Origin: Pogonophryne albipinna
Lineage: Eukaryota; Chordata; Actinopteri; Perciformes; Artedidraconidae
Assembly (NCBI GenBank): GCA_028583405.1
Contig: CM053251.1
Location: 4,061,271 to 4,125,270 of the forward strand
DNA length: 64,000 bases
Reading direction: 5' to 3'
Shown: positions 1 to 9,699 of the stretch, piece after piece
Layout of the letters: every line of letters starts with the position of its first letter
Numbering within the stretch: position 1 is the stretch's first letter
Notes under the pieces: generated by a model
What the model saw: the letters and a program-made list of their open reading frames with translations, nothing else
Told to the model about the DNA's origin: nothing
Databases searched by the model: none
Position numbers and translations under genes: made by a program

Positions 1-465
1 CGTCTGAAGGTTTTTACATTCGGTTTCAGCTGATAGGGTTTGCAGTATTTTTGTGAAACTGTTTAATAGTTGCCGGCATTTAACATATTTAGTATTTGTA
101 TTTCAAAGAACAACCATTTCCTGTAAGCAAATTCAGTTTATTTACTTCATTTGTATTCGATACCCAAGGTTTGATTAAAGGAAAAGTGTCTGGGCTGTCT
201 ATCCGTCCCATTATAATGAATGCTTTCTCTAGAGGGATTTCCCTCAAATTGGTTCAAATGATCACTTTGCTGATCTAAGGTCACTGACCTAATAACTCAA
301 TACCCATATGCTAAGTAAGGCAATTTGACAGAATGTTTTAATCGGTGTGGACAACACAGTGAACAATATTGCATATCTTTTTTAAAGGGTCCCTTTTATG
401 CTTTTGAAAAGCCTCAATTGGACTCCTTTGTTTACATCCAGAACATAGTAACACTTGCGCTTCTG
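1..465. other. Non-coding flank, 3' part an old dispersed repeat
   Basis: No gene is visible. From about 379 the sequence resembles a dispersed fish repeat: a stretch near 411-440 recurs at 26413-26442 (about 30 bp, one or two differences). Sequence after the adjoining Harbinger element (1813-2025) appears to be the other half of the same repeat, so the transposon probably landed inside it. The short open frames here have no recognisable domain. Confidence 0.45.
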
Positions 466-795
466 GAGTGGAGTGCACCAGCTGGGCGTAAGCTGGTCGT
501 AACTCTACGTCCGACGTAGAACCGAAGGTTAAGACCAAACTAAAGTTATGACTAGTGCACCACTTAGACTTAAGCCCTGTATGCGTTGCGCCCAGGTGTA
601 ACTTTTACGCCTAGTATGGAGCAGGCGTAAATCGGAAAGAGAGACTAGTATCCATAGTAACGTAAAACAGGCAAGAAGGAAAATAACTATGGCAGTGCGT
701 CTTGTTTACATGTTGTAACCAAAAGGGCATTAAGAAGAGAAAGAGTCGTCCGTGATCGAACAAACCCACTGGACATCTATTCAGTGAGCTGATAG

Positions 796-1074
796 AGGTT
801 TCGTTTCGGCAGACAAGCCCTTTTTGATTTAATCGAGGAGATCTCCCCTCAACAACAGAACGGATCAGACAGAAACGCTGCGCTCTCCCCAACCTTGCAG
901 GTGCTGATTGCGCTCAGATTTGACTTTAATACTGTGGGAGACATGATTAATGTTCATCGCACAACTGCATGTCGGGCTATCAGACAAGTTTCCTTGGCTC
1001 TCCAGCGCCGCCTTAGGAATTATATTCACTTACCAACACAAGAAGAAGCAGCAAAATCCTCCTGGCATCCGTGA
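796..1074 (+). pseudogene. PIF/Harbinger transposase, N-terminal HTH fragment
   Basis: The frame is open from a TAG at 793 to a TGA at 1072 and has no convincing start. It reads FGRQALFDLIEEI near its start, then LSPTLQVLIALRF, then VGDMINVHRTTACRAIRQVS, followed by LALQRRL. This is the helix-turn-helix region that precedes the DDE nuclease in HARBI1-type transposases, which binds the transposon ends. The frame stops right after the HTH and no DDE motif follows before the right TIR, so it is a truncated relic. The open frame on the opposite strand at 611-892 is a shadow. Confidence 0.75.
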
Positions 1075-1227
1075 AGATATCGGTGGACAAGTTAACCGCA
1101 ATCACACAATAAACAACATATAGCCCTGTATATTTGTAATATGAACGCTGTTTTTTTGCAATTGCATTTCAATAAGCTCCCATTGTGACCACATATTTTC
1201 ATTAGGCCGTTTTATAGCCTATTTTAT

Positions 1228-1569
1228 TCAAAAAACACACACAAGAACATTAGATAACATTTGGAGAACTATTAACATGACAATGAGATAAAAACAAGTA
1301 CAACAAATATGATTAGAGAATGGTGAATGACAAATTGTCCTCTTCAGTGATTCTTCTATAAGAATTATAATTTTGAGTCTTAATTTCTCCTTCTCCAGCT
1401 CAATTTTGTCATGTTCCGCTCTCAGTTGTGCGGTCTCCACCTCCACACGAACGATCTCTTTCTCCACCAGTTCACGCTGTAGCTCTGTAAAATCCCTCTT
1501 TCTTTTTCGGCGTGTGGGCGTCATTTTTTTCTTCTTTTGGTTTCTGTTATCCATGACTTCATTATCCAA
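1228..1569 (-). pseudogene. Harbinger Myb-like accessory protein, C-terminal coiled-coil fragment
   Basis: The reading frame starts with a short lysine/arginine-rich stretch (KKKKMTPTRRKRKR), followed by about 50 residues of Glu/Lys/Leu-rich heptad-like sequence (LQRELVEKEIVRVEVE...), then an unrelated tail. This is the usual C-terminal end of the Myb/SANT-like protein that Harbinger transposons encode beside the transposase and that helps its nuclear import and DNA binding. The Myb domain itself is missing. The assignment rests on composition and on position inside the Harbinger TIRs. Confidence 0.5.
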
Positions 1570-1812
1570 GTCTTAGTTTGCTCTGAATGGAGGAGTTCGA
1601 GTGTTAAATTATGTAGACGTGTGTTGCTTGGCAACAATTACTGTTTCTCGTGTATTCACGTGGACGCGCATCTTAAGACCAGGCGCAGCTACGACCGAGA
1701 CTAGTCAGGCTTGGTGCACTCGGTGTAAATTCGAATCACTAAGTCGGACGTAGCTAAGCCCGACGTTAGAGTTAAGACCTACTTTTTTAAGCCCAGCTGG
1801 TGCACTCCACTC

Positions 1813-2025
1813 CTGGTTGGCTAGTGCTCCAACACATTGTACGTGATAGGCTAAGGGGCGGGACATCTCTAAGCGGTTGGCCAATCACAACAGAGCCGGC
1901 CAGCTAACCAATCAGAGCAGACTGGGCTCTGGTTTCAGACAGAGGGTGAAAAGAGGTGCTGCAGCACAGGCAGTATGAGAAAAATAAAGAGCTTTTTGAG
2001 CATTAAAGCATGGAGACATGTCCCA
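1813..2025. repeat. Dispersed repeat unit leading into the minisatellite
   Basis: GC-richer sequence with several ATTGG/CCAAT-type boxes (CCAATCAC near 1881, CCAATCAGAG near 1909) runs directly into the 57-bp array. I remember this block as a common fish repeat that ends in the same TAGAGACACTACAT motif that the array amplifies. It probably continues the repeat interrupted at 465 by the Harbinger element. No gene is seen. Confidence 0.4.
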
Positions 2026-3651
2026 GTAGAGACACTACATACTGATATACACCTGAACATCAGCAGGAGAGGACTCTTCAAAGTAGAGACACTACATACT
2101 GATATACACCTGAACATCAGCAGGAGAGGACTCTTCAAAGTAGAGACACTACATACTGATATACACCTGAACATCAGCAGGAGAGGACTCTTTAAAGTAG
2201 AGACACTACATACTGATATACACCTGAACATCAGCAGGAGAGGACTCTTCAAAGTAGAGACACTACATACTGATATACACCTGAACATCAGCAGGAGAGG
2301 ACTCTTCAAAGTAGAGACACTACATACTGATATACACCTGAACATCAGCAGGAGAGGACTCTTTAAAGTAGAGACACTACATACTGATATACACCTGGAC
2401 ATCAGCAGGAGAGGACTCTTTAAAGTAGAGACACTACATACTGATATACACCTGAACATCAGCAGGAGAGGACTCTTCAAAGTAGAGACACTACATACTG
2501 ATATACACCTGAACATCAGCAGGAGAGGACTCTTCAAAGTAGAGACACTACATACTGATATACACCTGAACATCAGCAGGAGAGGACTCTTCAAAGTAGA
2601 GACACTACATACTGATATACACCTGGACATCAGCAGGAGAGGACTCTTTAAAGTAGAGACACTACATACTGATATACACCTGGACATCAGCAGGAGAGGA
2701 CTCTTTAAAGTAGAGACACTACATACTGATATACACCTGAACATCAGCAGGAGAGGACTCTTCAAAGTAGAGACACTACATACTGATATACACCTGAACA
2801 TCAGCAGGAGAGGACTCTTCAAAGTAGAGACACTACATACTGATATACACCTGAACATCAGCAGGAGAGGACTCTTCAAAGTAGAGACACTACATACTGA
2901 TATACACCTGAACATCAGCAGGAGAGGACTCTTCAAAGTAGAGACACTACATACTGATATACACCTGAACATCAGCAGGAGAGGACTCTTTAAAGTAGAG
3001 ACACTACATACTGATATACACCTGGACATCAGCAGGAGAGGACTCTTTAAAGTAGAGACATTACATACTGATGTACACCTGAACATCAGCAGGAGAGGAC
3101 TCTTTAAAGTAGAGACACTACATACTGATATACACCTGGACATCAGCAGGAGAGGACTCTTTAAAGTAGAGACACTACATACTGATATACGCCTGGACAT
3201 CAGCAGGAGAGGACTCTTTAAAGTGGAGACACTACATACTGATATACACCTGGACATCAGCAGGAGAGGACTCTTCAAAGTAGAGACACTACATACTGAT
3301 ATACACCTGAACATCAGCAGGAGAGGACTCTTTAAAGTAGAGACACTACATACTGATATACACCTGGACATCAGCAGGAGAGGACTCTTCAAAGTAGAGA
3401 CACTACATACTGATATACACCTGAACATCAGCAGGAGAGGACTCTTTAAAGTAGAGACACTACATACTGATATACACCTGAACATCAGCAGGAGAGGACT
3501 CTTTAAAGTAGAGACACTACATACTGATATACACCTGAACATCAGCAGGAGAGGACTCTTTAAAGTAGAGACACTACATACTGATATACACCTGGACATC
3601 AGCAGGAGAGGACTCTTCAAAGTAGAGACACTACATACTGATATACACCTG
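2026..3651. repeat. 57-bp minisatellite, 28.5 copies
   Basis: Twenty-eight full units and one 30-bp partial unit lie head to tail with no length variation. The unit begins GTAGAGACACTACATACTG. Variation is almost confined to two sites: AAC or GAC (Asn/Asp in the + frame) and CTTCAAA or CTTTAAA, plus single changes near 3060-3075, 3190 and 3222. As 57 is divisible by three and the unit lacks stops in one frame on each strand, both strands show long open frames (+ 1975-3702, - 1935-3620). I regard these as incidental. Confidence 0.95.
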
Positions 3652-3972
3652 CAAATGGGAATATTTTTAGCTGTCTTTTATGTTTCCTCTTTTGCGAGTT
3701 GAGTTTCTCTCAGTTTATCCTCAGTTTATCGTCAGTTCATCTCGCTCTGGCTTTTGAGCCACCAGAAGCAGCATTTTGTTTCTCTTACTCATTTTGCTTA
3801 TTTAGTTGTTCAAGGAGCATAAACCAAATGATTTCTTAAAGGTTTGCAAAAGCTTTTAGCAAATATGTCTCATGTTTTTTGTTGTTTATGTGTGTTTGTT
3901 TATTCTTCCAGATAGTGTATAGTAAGTGGCTGACATTAAACGCCGGGTAGCTACAGCCAGGGGATTTGATTG
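3652..3972. other. Non-coding spacer
   Basis: AT-rich sequence with short direct repeats of a TCAGTTTATC motif near 3710-3735. No coding frame, RNA gene or element end is visible. It ends at the 8-bp target duplication of the next hAT element. Confidence 0.5.
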
Positions 3973-4149
3973 GCCATTAGTAGGGATGGGTACAGTGCCC
4001 CGGTATTAAAAGGGCCCCGGGGCTGAATTATTATGGCGCGTTTCCACTGCAGGCCTCGCTCGGCCTCGCTCGGTTTGGTTAGGCCTTATTAGGCCCGGCT
4101 CACTTTAATGCTGCGCTTCCATTACAGTTTAGGAACTGGGGTAGTTACT

Positions 4150-5733
4150 ATTCATTCATTTTCATTTCATTTCAGTCTTTATTTCGAACAGATTAAAAAA
4201 TAACAAATAACAAATGTGAAAAAAACAGTATACCGTATTGTTATAATACAGTATTTATCCACATTCATAGTAATATTTGTATATTCAACAAAAAAACAAA
4301 AAAAAGTTTTCATATTAATAATAATAAATCATATGTGTCCGAAAGGGAGTAGGAGGAAGCAAATGCTTATTAATTCCCACCCCTTACTTGATCAGTGATT
4401 GTCCTTTAAATCATTATGCAAGTTATTCCTACATACATTTATATTTATACATACATATACAATCATTTCTCATCTTCAATCTCCTTTCTTCATTCTCATA
4501 GTTTTCCAAAAAAGTGTTTCTGTACATCCTTTTAAACTGAATTATGCTTGTGCTTTGTTTTAACTCCTGCTCCAAACCATTCCATAACATCACCCCACAG
4601 ATTGTTATACTCATACTTCTCAGAGTTGTTCTGACCTTGAGTTGTTTAAAATGTAGATTTCCTCTCAAATTATACCCACCCTCTCTGTCTACGAACAATG
4701 TTTTTAATTTCCTAGGAAGTAGATTATGTCTTGCTCTGTACATGATTTGTGCCGTTTTAAATTTAACCAGATCAATGAACTTCAATATGTGTGACTTCAA
4801 AAATAATACATTAGTGTGTTCAAGATATCCAACATTATTGATAACTCTTATAGTCCTTTTTTGCAATGTGCATAACGGCTGTAGGTTGGTTTTGTACGTG
4901 TTTCCCCAAATCTCCACACAGTAAATCAGATATGGCAATATTAGTGTGTTATATAGAGTATGCAATGAGTTATAGTCCAGAATGTATCTGGCTTTTCCCA
5001 ATATTGCGATAGTTTTAGCCAGTTTTGCTTTTACATGAGTGATATGAGGTTTCCAGCTGATGTTGTGGTCTAAAACCACACCAAGGAACTTAATTTCATA
5101 TACTCTTTCTATGTGTATGTTATCTAGTATTAATTGTATCTGAGGATTTGTTTTATGTTTTCCAAATAACATAATCTTTGTTTAGCTTATATTTAATGAT
5201 AATTTGTTTGTGTCAAACCAATGTTTTACTTTAATCATTTCTGCTGTTATCACTTCCATTAGCTCTTTCAAATTGTCACCGGAACAAAAAATATTAGTGT
5301 CATCTGCAAATAAAATAAATTTCAATATATTTGATACTCTGCAAATGTCGTTGATGTATATTATGAACAGCTTTGGACCCAACACGGACCCCTGAGGTAC
5401 TCCACAAGTTATGTTCATGTATGCTGATTTATGTTCACCTATTTCAACAAATTGTTGTCTGTTGCTTAAATAATTTCTCACCCAGTTTAATCCCACCCCT
5501 CTGATGCCATACCGTTCCAGTTTTATCAGTAAAATATTGTGATCTATGGTGTCAAATGCTTTTTGTAAGTCTATAAATATTCCCACTGCTTGTTTTTTAT
5601 TGTCCATGCAGTTTGCTATTTCCTCACTTAATTCCATTAGTGCCATAGATGTTGATCTATCTTTCCTGAATCCATATTGACTGTCATCCAAAAGCTGATG
5701 TGTTTCCATGAAATTGTCAAGTCTTTTTGTAAA
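4150..5733 (-). mobile_element. 5'-truncated L2/CR1-group LINE
   Basis: A minus-strand non-LTR retrotransposon copy. Its 3' end, at low coordinates, is a simple ATTCATTCATTTTC-like tail, and its 5' end breaks off inside the reverse transcriptase near 5733. It sits inside the PIF-like element and is therefore younger. The two coding frames are described separately. Confidence 0.75.
4429..5709 (-). pseudogene. LINE reverse transcriptase (L2/CR1 group), interrupted
   Basis: The upstream frame (5709 to 5182) carries the fingers and palm of a non-LTR reverse transcriptase: YGFRKDRST, IFIDLQKAFDTIDH, GVPQGSVLGP and the active-site FADDTNIF. An in-frame TAA (5182-5184) separates it from the second part (5172 to 4429), which reads IKFLGVVLD, LILPYLIYCVEIWG and LQKRTIRVI, the C-terminal end of L2/CR1-like ORF2. 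The apurinic endonuclease is absent because of 5' truncation. The copy cannot be active. Confidence 0.85.
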
Positions 5734-6368
5734 AGATTATAGTAACGCAGTGTAGGCGGAGCCGTGAAGTCATCTTCAATGAGAGCCCCAAACAACAACA
5801 CAGCCGTTAGCTCTTAGCACTCAGAGCTCACAGCTCCTCATATCTGTTCAGAAACTAGACAAAAGTTAAACAAGTACAAACCACAGACTGCCTGTGTCAT
5901 GGCGAATACAGTCGCTGGTTTATTTATGTCTGTAAAGGCCGTTGTTGTGAGTGTGGACGGTCGGAGCATATATAACGTTAGCTTAGCCAAGCTCCATTTA
6001 GAAAGCACGCATTTTAAAAGGGTTTTTAGCCTGCCGTCTGTCTGCAGACTTGTCAAAGCATTAATTTATGGTTTTTACTAACCGGTATCAGTATGTTGTT
6101 ACTTCGGCATCATTTTGAAACGTATATTACAATTAAATCACGGTCAAATATGTTCATCTTGTTGTAGTTGTAGCCCCCTTGCTAGCGATTCTCTCTCTAG
6201 TTTAGCATACTCAGCCCGACTCAGCCTGGTTGTTCCTGGCCCTAGAACCACGATTTAGTCGGGCCAGGAAAAAGGTGAAAAAGTAGCCCTGGGCCAAAAC
6301 TAGGCCAAGTGGAAACGCAACCAAAAACGGGCCCCGCACGGCTCGGCACGCTTAAAGCGAGCTACCCG
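5734..6368. other. Interior of the PIF-like element, no coding sequence
   Basis: The stretch between the LINE and the right TIR contains short GC-rich motifs (CTCAGCCCGACTCAGCC, GGGCCAGG) that echo the left subterminal region in inverted orientation. Open frames are short and unrecognisable. Confidence 0.5.
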
Positions 6369-6658
6369 CTGCAGTGGAAACGCGCCATTAAAGACCGTGG
6401 TACCGTTAAACTCCGACGTTAACGGTCTTTTTATCGGTACTGGAGACATGTACAAAATATATGTATATGTATTATTGCTACACAAACATTATATTGCAGT
6501 TTTAGTGTTGCCAACTCCGTTTCTAATACGCAAAAAGACTTCTCTCAAAATGCGTCTCTTTAGTATTTTCGATCTCTCTCCCCCGCCTGCTTGCGAGGGG
6601 GCGGGGCAGTTTACACACACGCAGCTGCAACATGCAGCAACACACACACACGGAGGAG

Positions 6659-6913
6659 ATGGCGGAGAGAACGCGCTCCGAGGTGTGGTTCAACTTTACG
6701 CATCTCGATGTGGACAATGCTCGTTGCCAATAGTGCAATAAGAGTTTAGCATGTAAGGGCGGTAACACGAGCAATTTGTCTAAACATTTAGCAAAAGTGC
6801 ACCACATGCAGACGGAGAAATGCACCGGGTTCGACTGTCTTTCTAGTAGCTCTGTAGCCCCATCCACGAGTAACGTTTCCACGTCAGGTGTTATGTATGC
6901 TAGCTGCAACACA
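6659..6913 (+). pseudogene. hAT transposase, BED zinc-finger fragment
   Basis: From an ATG at 6659 the frame reads SEVWFNFTHLDV, then C-x2-C, then CNKSLACKGG, NTSNLSKHL and H-x4-H (HLAKVH). This is a BED-type zinc finger, the DNA-binding domain at the N terminus of hAT transposases and ZBED proteins. An in-frame TAG (6731-6733) lies between the two zinc-binding cysteines. The frame is lost where the TTAA element begins near 6916, and no dimerisation or catalytic domain follows. It is most likely the remains of the host hAT's own transposase. Confidence 0.75.
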
Positions 6914-6918
6914 CGGAG

Positions 6919-7683
6919 TTAAAGGTCCCATGTCATGCTTTTCCGGTTATTACCCGTCCCCTTGTGTGTTATGAAGGTTTTTATGCATGTAAATGGTGTG
7001 CAGAGTCAAAACCCTCAAAGTACACCATGTAGCGAGTAAAACTCTAAAACAGAAAATACCTCCCCAAAACGCCGCGTTGGAGATACGTCACTGTCCATTT
7101 GATTCTTCCGGGTACATCATGATGTCATGTCGTGTCCGGAACGAAATGGACCAATCCGTGGAGCCGTTACGTTACGTCCGCGGAGCCGTTACGTTAAGCC
7201 CCCGCTGATTGGTCCAAATTGACCAATCCACGGACTTCCTCACACACTCAGTGCAAGCAGCTCTGCTGATTTCTCCTCCCTGGCTGCAGGCTGATAACAG
7301 ACAGTTGGGATCGCAGCGAAATTCTCTCTGCAGACCCATTCTCACAGCGTTTATCAACCTTTTTATTACTCGATATCAAGCCACACTTATTGTTTTTACT
7401 TTGGCTGTGACTTTGTGTGTGTTCAGGGTGAGTTTGGCTGTGTTTCGCTGTGTATCGCTAAACAAGGAAATCACACCTCCACGGAGCTCAGCGCGATTCA
7501 CAACGTCCCGACCAATCGGAGCACACTGTGCTCACAGGGAGGGTGGGGCAAGAGCTGCAACGAGCCGTTTAGTGTATGAGAAACCAATGTGAGTTTGGAA
7601 AATTGCACAGTATAATTCTATTCTAGTAGACCTCAACAATGGAATTATGATCAGTGGAAATGGCCATGACATGGGACCTTTAA
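6919..7683. mobile_element. TTAA-flanked non-autonomous DNA element
   Basis: A perfect inverted repeat (GAGTTAAAGGTCCCATGTCA...) is visible at 6916-6937 and 7665-7686, with TTAA at each edge. TTAA duplication is typical of piggyBac and Kolobok elements, and which applies here is not decidable by eye. The interior has several ATTGGT/ACCAAT boxes and no transposase. The 127-residue frame at 7209-7592 has no known domain. Confidence 0.7.
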
Positions 7684-7785
7684 CTCAATGATACAAACAT
7701 GGGTTAATGATTAGAGGTAACAGAGTTATTTATTTGTTAAAGTTTCAGCTATTCTGTTTACAGTTCTGTCATCAGATTATTTAAT

Positions 7786-7965
7786 CCATCCATCCATCCA
7801 TCTTCTCCCGCTTATCCGTGGTCGGGTCGCGGGGGTAGCAGTTCCAGCAGAGAGCCCCAAACTTTCTTTTCCCTGGCCACATCAACCAGCTCTGACTGGG
7901 GGTCCCAAAGCGCTCCCAGGCCAGCGAAGAGATATAATCCCTCCACCTGGTCCTAGGTCTACCCC
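7786..7965 (-). mobile_element. Rex3/RTE-type LINE 3' end
   Basis: On the minus strand the sequence encodes WRDYISSLAWERFG and then, after a frameshift, ELLPPRPDHG, and ends in GATG tandem repeats (CATCCATCCATC on +). This is the conserved end of Rex3-like RTE elements as I know them. A 6-bp target duplication TTTAAT flanks it (7780-7785 and 7966-7971), so it is a complete, heavily 5'-truncated insertion of 180 bp. Confidence 0.75.
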
Positions 7966-8249
7966 TTTAATACGATTTGTTAAAACATTGTTGTTTCTTT
8001 TGATGTGAAATATTATGTATTTAATTTAAATAAAAAGCAATGTTAGTTTTGTTCACAATTTGTTTAGTTAGTTTACCTTATTTTTTTCTCCAAAAGAACC
8101 GATAAAAGTACCGTTAAAAGACCGGACCGATAAGCGGTATCGATAAAAGTAGTACGTTAAAACCTTAACGGTCGATACCCATCCCTAGCCATTAGTCATA
8201 GTGCATTTTCAAGATTCAATATTCTAAGGCTTTATTGTCATAGGCATAA

Positions 8250-8434
8250 AACGATAGTTACGTATGTAACTACGGTTCTATGAATACTGGATGACCGCCA
8301 GAGGCGGTGCTTTAGCACTGGATATCTTCTGTCTCGCGCATGCGCAGGTCGAATATTTATATCAACAAAGTCACGTGTGACCTCGTATGACCCCGGAAGG
8401 CATAAGTTCCGGTGCCGTCAACGAGTTCAGTCCT
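8250..8434. repeat. DIRS inverted terminal repeat (left, 3' end of element)
   Basis: From about 8291 inward this arm is the reverse complement of 11449-11590, including the ACCGCCAGAGGCGGT stem and the TCACGTGTGA motif. The outer 40 bases differ between the two ends. The ACCGCCAGAGGCGGT motif is itself a short palindrome. Confidence 0.85.
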
Positions 8435-8480
8435 ATGGAATCTTCTCGCAGAAACACGAAATTCCGAGTGACCAAGAACT

Positions 8481-8579
8481 CTGGCGGTCATCCAGTATTC
8501 ATAGAACCGTAGTTACATACGTAACTATCGTTCTATTTCATCCTTACTGACCGCCAGAGGCGGTGCTTTAGCACTGGAT
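8481..8579. other. DIRS internal complementary region
   Basis: Bases 8481-8532 are the exact complement of the left terminus 8250-8301. Bases 8530-8579 are the complement of the right terminus (11609 backwards for about 50 nt). The two halves overlap by GTT. In DIRS1 this region is thought to template the joining of the two cDNA ends into a circle, so its presence fixes the element class and exact ends. Confidence 0.85.
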
Positions 8580-8621
8580 GACCTATACCAACAGAGTCAC
8601 GAGGAAGTCTGAATACTCACC

Positions 8622-9602
8622 CTATAAGAATGGCCTAGGCGGACTCTGCAGGAGGACCACACCCAGCGGGTGAGGGGCGGCAACATTCACCCTGTAGTAT
8701 CTGGCGAATGTGCTCGGAGATGCCCATGTGGCCGCAGCACATATGTCCTCGTCAGGGGAAACTATGAGGGAAGCAATGGTAGGCTCCACAGCCGGCATGT
8801 GGTCAAGGCCGACCTTTTCCGCATCTTGCATGGCTGCTAGGGCTCGGCCATCGGACGTAAGACGGGAAAGAGTCTTAGTGTCCCTCCAGCATGCATGTAA
8901 CTCCCTCAGATACTCACAAGAGGGAGGAACTGCAAGGGTGGCAGGTGCCAAAGTGCGCCTGAAGAACGCACTGGCAGGCGCTGTTTCGGGCTGCTGTACA
9001 TCCAGCTGCTGGCGAGCCAGTGCCATGCGGATGACGGTACCCATGGAGCCGACATCCGTCCCCTCCGAGGATGCATGAGCTGAGGTACAGGAGCCAGGCC
9101 CAGCAGCATGGGATGGGCCCTCTCCGTCATACTCATTAAATTGAGTGGCTGAAGCTGCCATCGAGAACACATCGTCATCTGGAATCAGTTCAGCCATGGG
9201 TGGACTGGGTGCAGCGGCGTGCTCTGTACGGACACCAGAATGGAGAGCCAAGAGGAGTGACTTCATCTGGGCATGCTCAGTAGTGAGTAGGTCCACCCTA
9301 GAGGACAGCCTATCGGGCTTAGTCCTTTTTTTGGGCGGGGCACCCGCAGCCTCTGCTGCCCTACGCCTAGGACGGGTAGGTTGGGATGTAGTCGACTGCG
9401 CAGGGGGAAGGCCACCCTCAGTCAGTAGTTCAACCCCGGCTAGTCTAGCAGCTCTTACCGCACGAGGCATGATGGTGCAATTCATGCACGGGTCCTCCGA
9501 AAGGCCCTCCCTCAGATGCTCGAGGCCAAGACAAGAGGGGCAAAGGTCATGGCCATCCTCTGGTTGCAGAGAAGCCATACAGGTGTTACAGCCGTTAAAC
9601 AT
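8622..9602 (-). CDS. DIRS gag-like protein fused in frame to recombinase C-terminus
   Basis: ATG at 9602; the upstream GTG at 9620 is in the same frame but less likely as start. Residues 1-55 hold paired cysteines (C-x2-C, C-x2-C, C-x2-C) in the pattern typical of fish DIRS gag, then a basic stretch PPKKRTKP near residue 85 and an acidic region. About residues 200-280 match the conserved end of the gag domain (LSRLTSDGRALAAMQDAEKV). The last roughly 45 residues (DICAAATWASPSTFARYYRV...) instead look like the C-terminal end of a DIRS tyrosine recombinase, including the TFxxxY nucleophile region. RT, RNase H and methyltransferase are missing between them. Confidence 0.75.
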   Translation of the reverse strand: MFNGCNTCMASLQPEDGHDLCPSCLGLEHLREGLSEDPCMNCTIMPRAVRAARLAGVELLTEGGLPPAQSTTSQPTRPRRRAAEAAGAPPKKRTKPDRLSSRVDLLTTEHAQMKSLLLALHSGVRTEHAAAPSPPMAELIPDDDVFSMAASATQFNEYDGEGPSHAAGPGSCTSAHASSEGTDVGSMGTVIRMALARQQLDVQQPETAPASAFFRRTLAPATLAVPPSCEYLRELHACWRDTKTLSRLTSDGRALAAMQDAEKVGLDHMPAVEPTIASLIVSPDEDICAAATWASPSTFARYYRVNVAAPHPLGVVLLQSPPRPFL

Positions 9603-9699
9603 AGCGCCAAGGGGGAGCACTCAGCTGACTGTAAATAACTGGGCCAGGAAACAAACTCCGCCGTGGAGGGGAGTGAGCACAATAGTAGTTAGCGTGAGC

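Larger units (their letters stand above)
466..1812. mobile_element. Internally deleted PIF/Harbinger DNA transposon
   Basis: A perfect terminal inverted repeat of about 23 bp (GGAGTGGAGTGCACC...) is seen at 465-487 and 1791-1813. The flanks give a candidate 3-bp duplication CTG (463-465 and 1813-1815), as PIF/Harbinger elements produce. Inside are a piece of the transposase on + and a piece of the Myb-like partner protein on -, the divergent two-gene layout of autonomous Harbingers. The catalytic DDE part is absent, so the copy is non-autonomous. Exact ends could shift by one or two bases because the TIR and TSD overlap. Confidence 0.8.
4034..6387. mobile_element. Non-autonomous PIF/Harbinger-like element nested in the hAT
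   Basis: Perfect 19-bp inverted repeats TGGCGCGTTTCCACTGCAG (4034-4052) and their complement (6369-6387) are flanked by TTA on both sides (4031-4033, 6388-6390). This is a TWA-type 3-bp duplication expected of PIF/Harbinger. No transposase is visible. The interior is GC-rich at both ends and is interrupted by an L2 LINE. Superfamily is inferred only from duplication length and sequence. Confidence 0.7.
3981..8187. mobile_element. hAT DNA transposon carrying four nested insertions
   Basis: Ends TAGGGATGGGTA (3981) and TACCCATCCCTA (8176-8187) are perfect inverted repeats, flanked by an identical 8-bp target duplication GCCATTAG (3973-3980 and 8188-8195), the hallmark of hAT elements. The only coding trace of its own is a BED zinc-finger fragment near 6659. 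Nested inside are a PIF-like element (4034-6387), an L2 LINE within that, a TTAA element (6919-7683) and a Rex3 tail (7786-7965). Removing these leaves roughly 900 bp, so the host hAT was itself a deleted copy. Confidence 0.85.

Noticed and set aside
1935..3702. Two long open frames (575 and 561 residues) on opposite strands
   Set aside because: Both are read through the 57-bp minisatellite; they exist because the unit length is divisible by three and lacks stops. No domain, no start context and no independent coding sign.
4544..4924. Plus-strand 126-residue frame with hydrophobic stretches
   Set aside because: Antisense of the LINE reverse transcriptase C-terminus.
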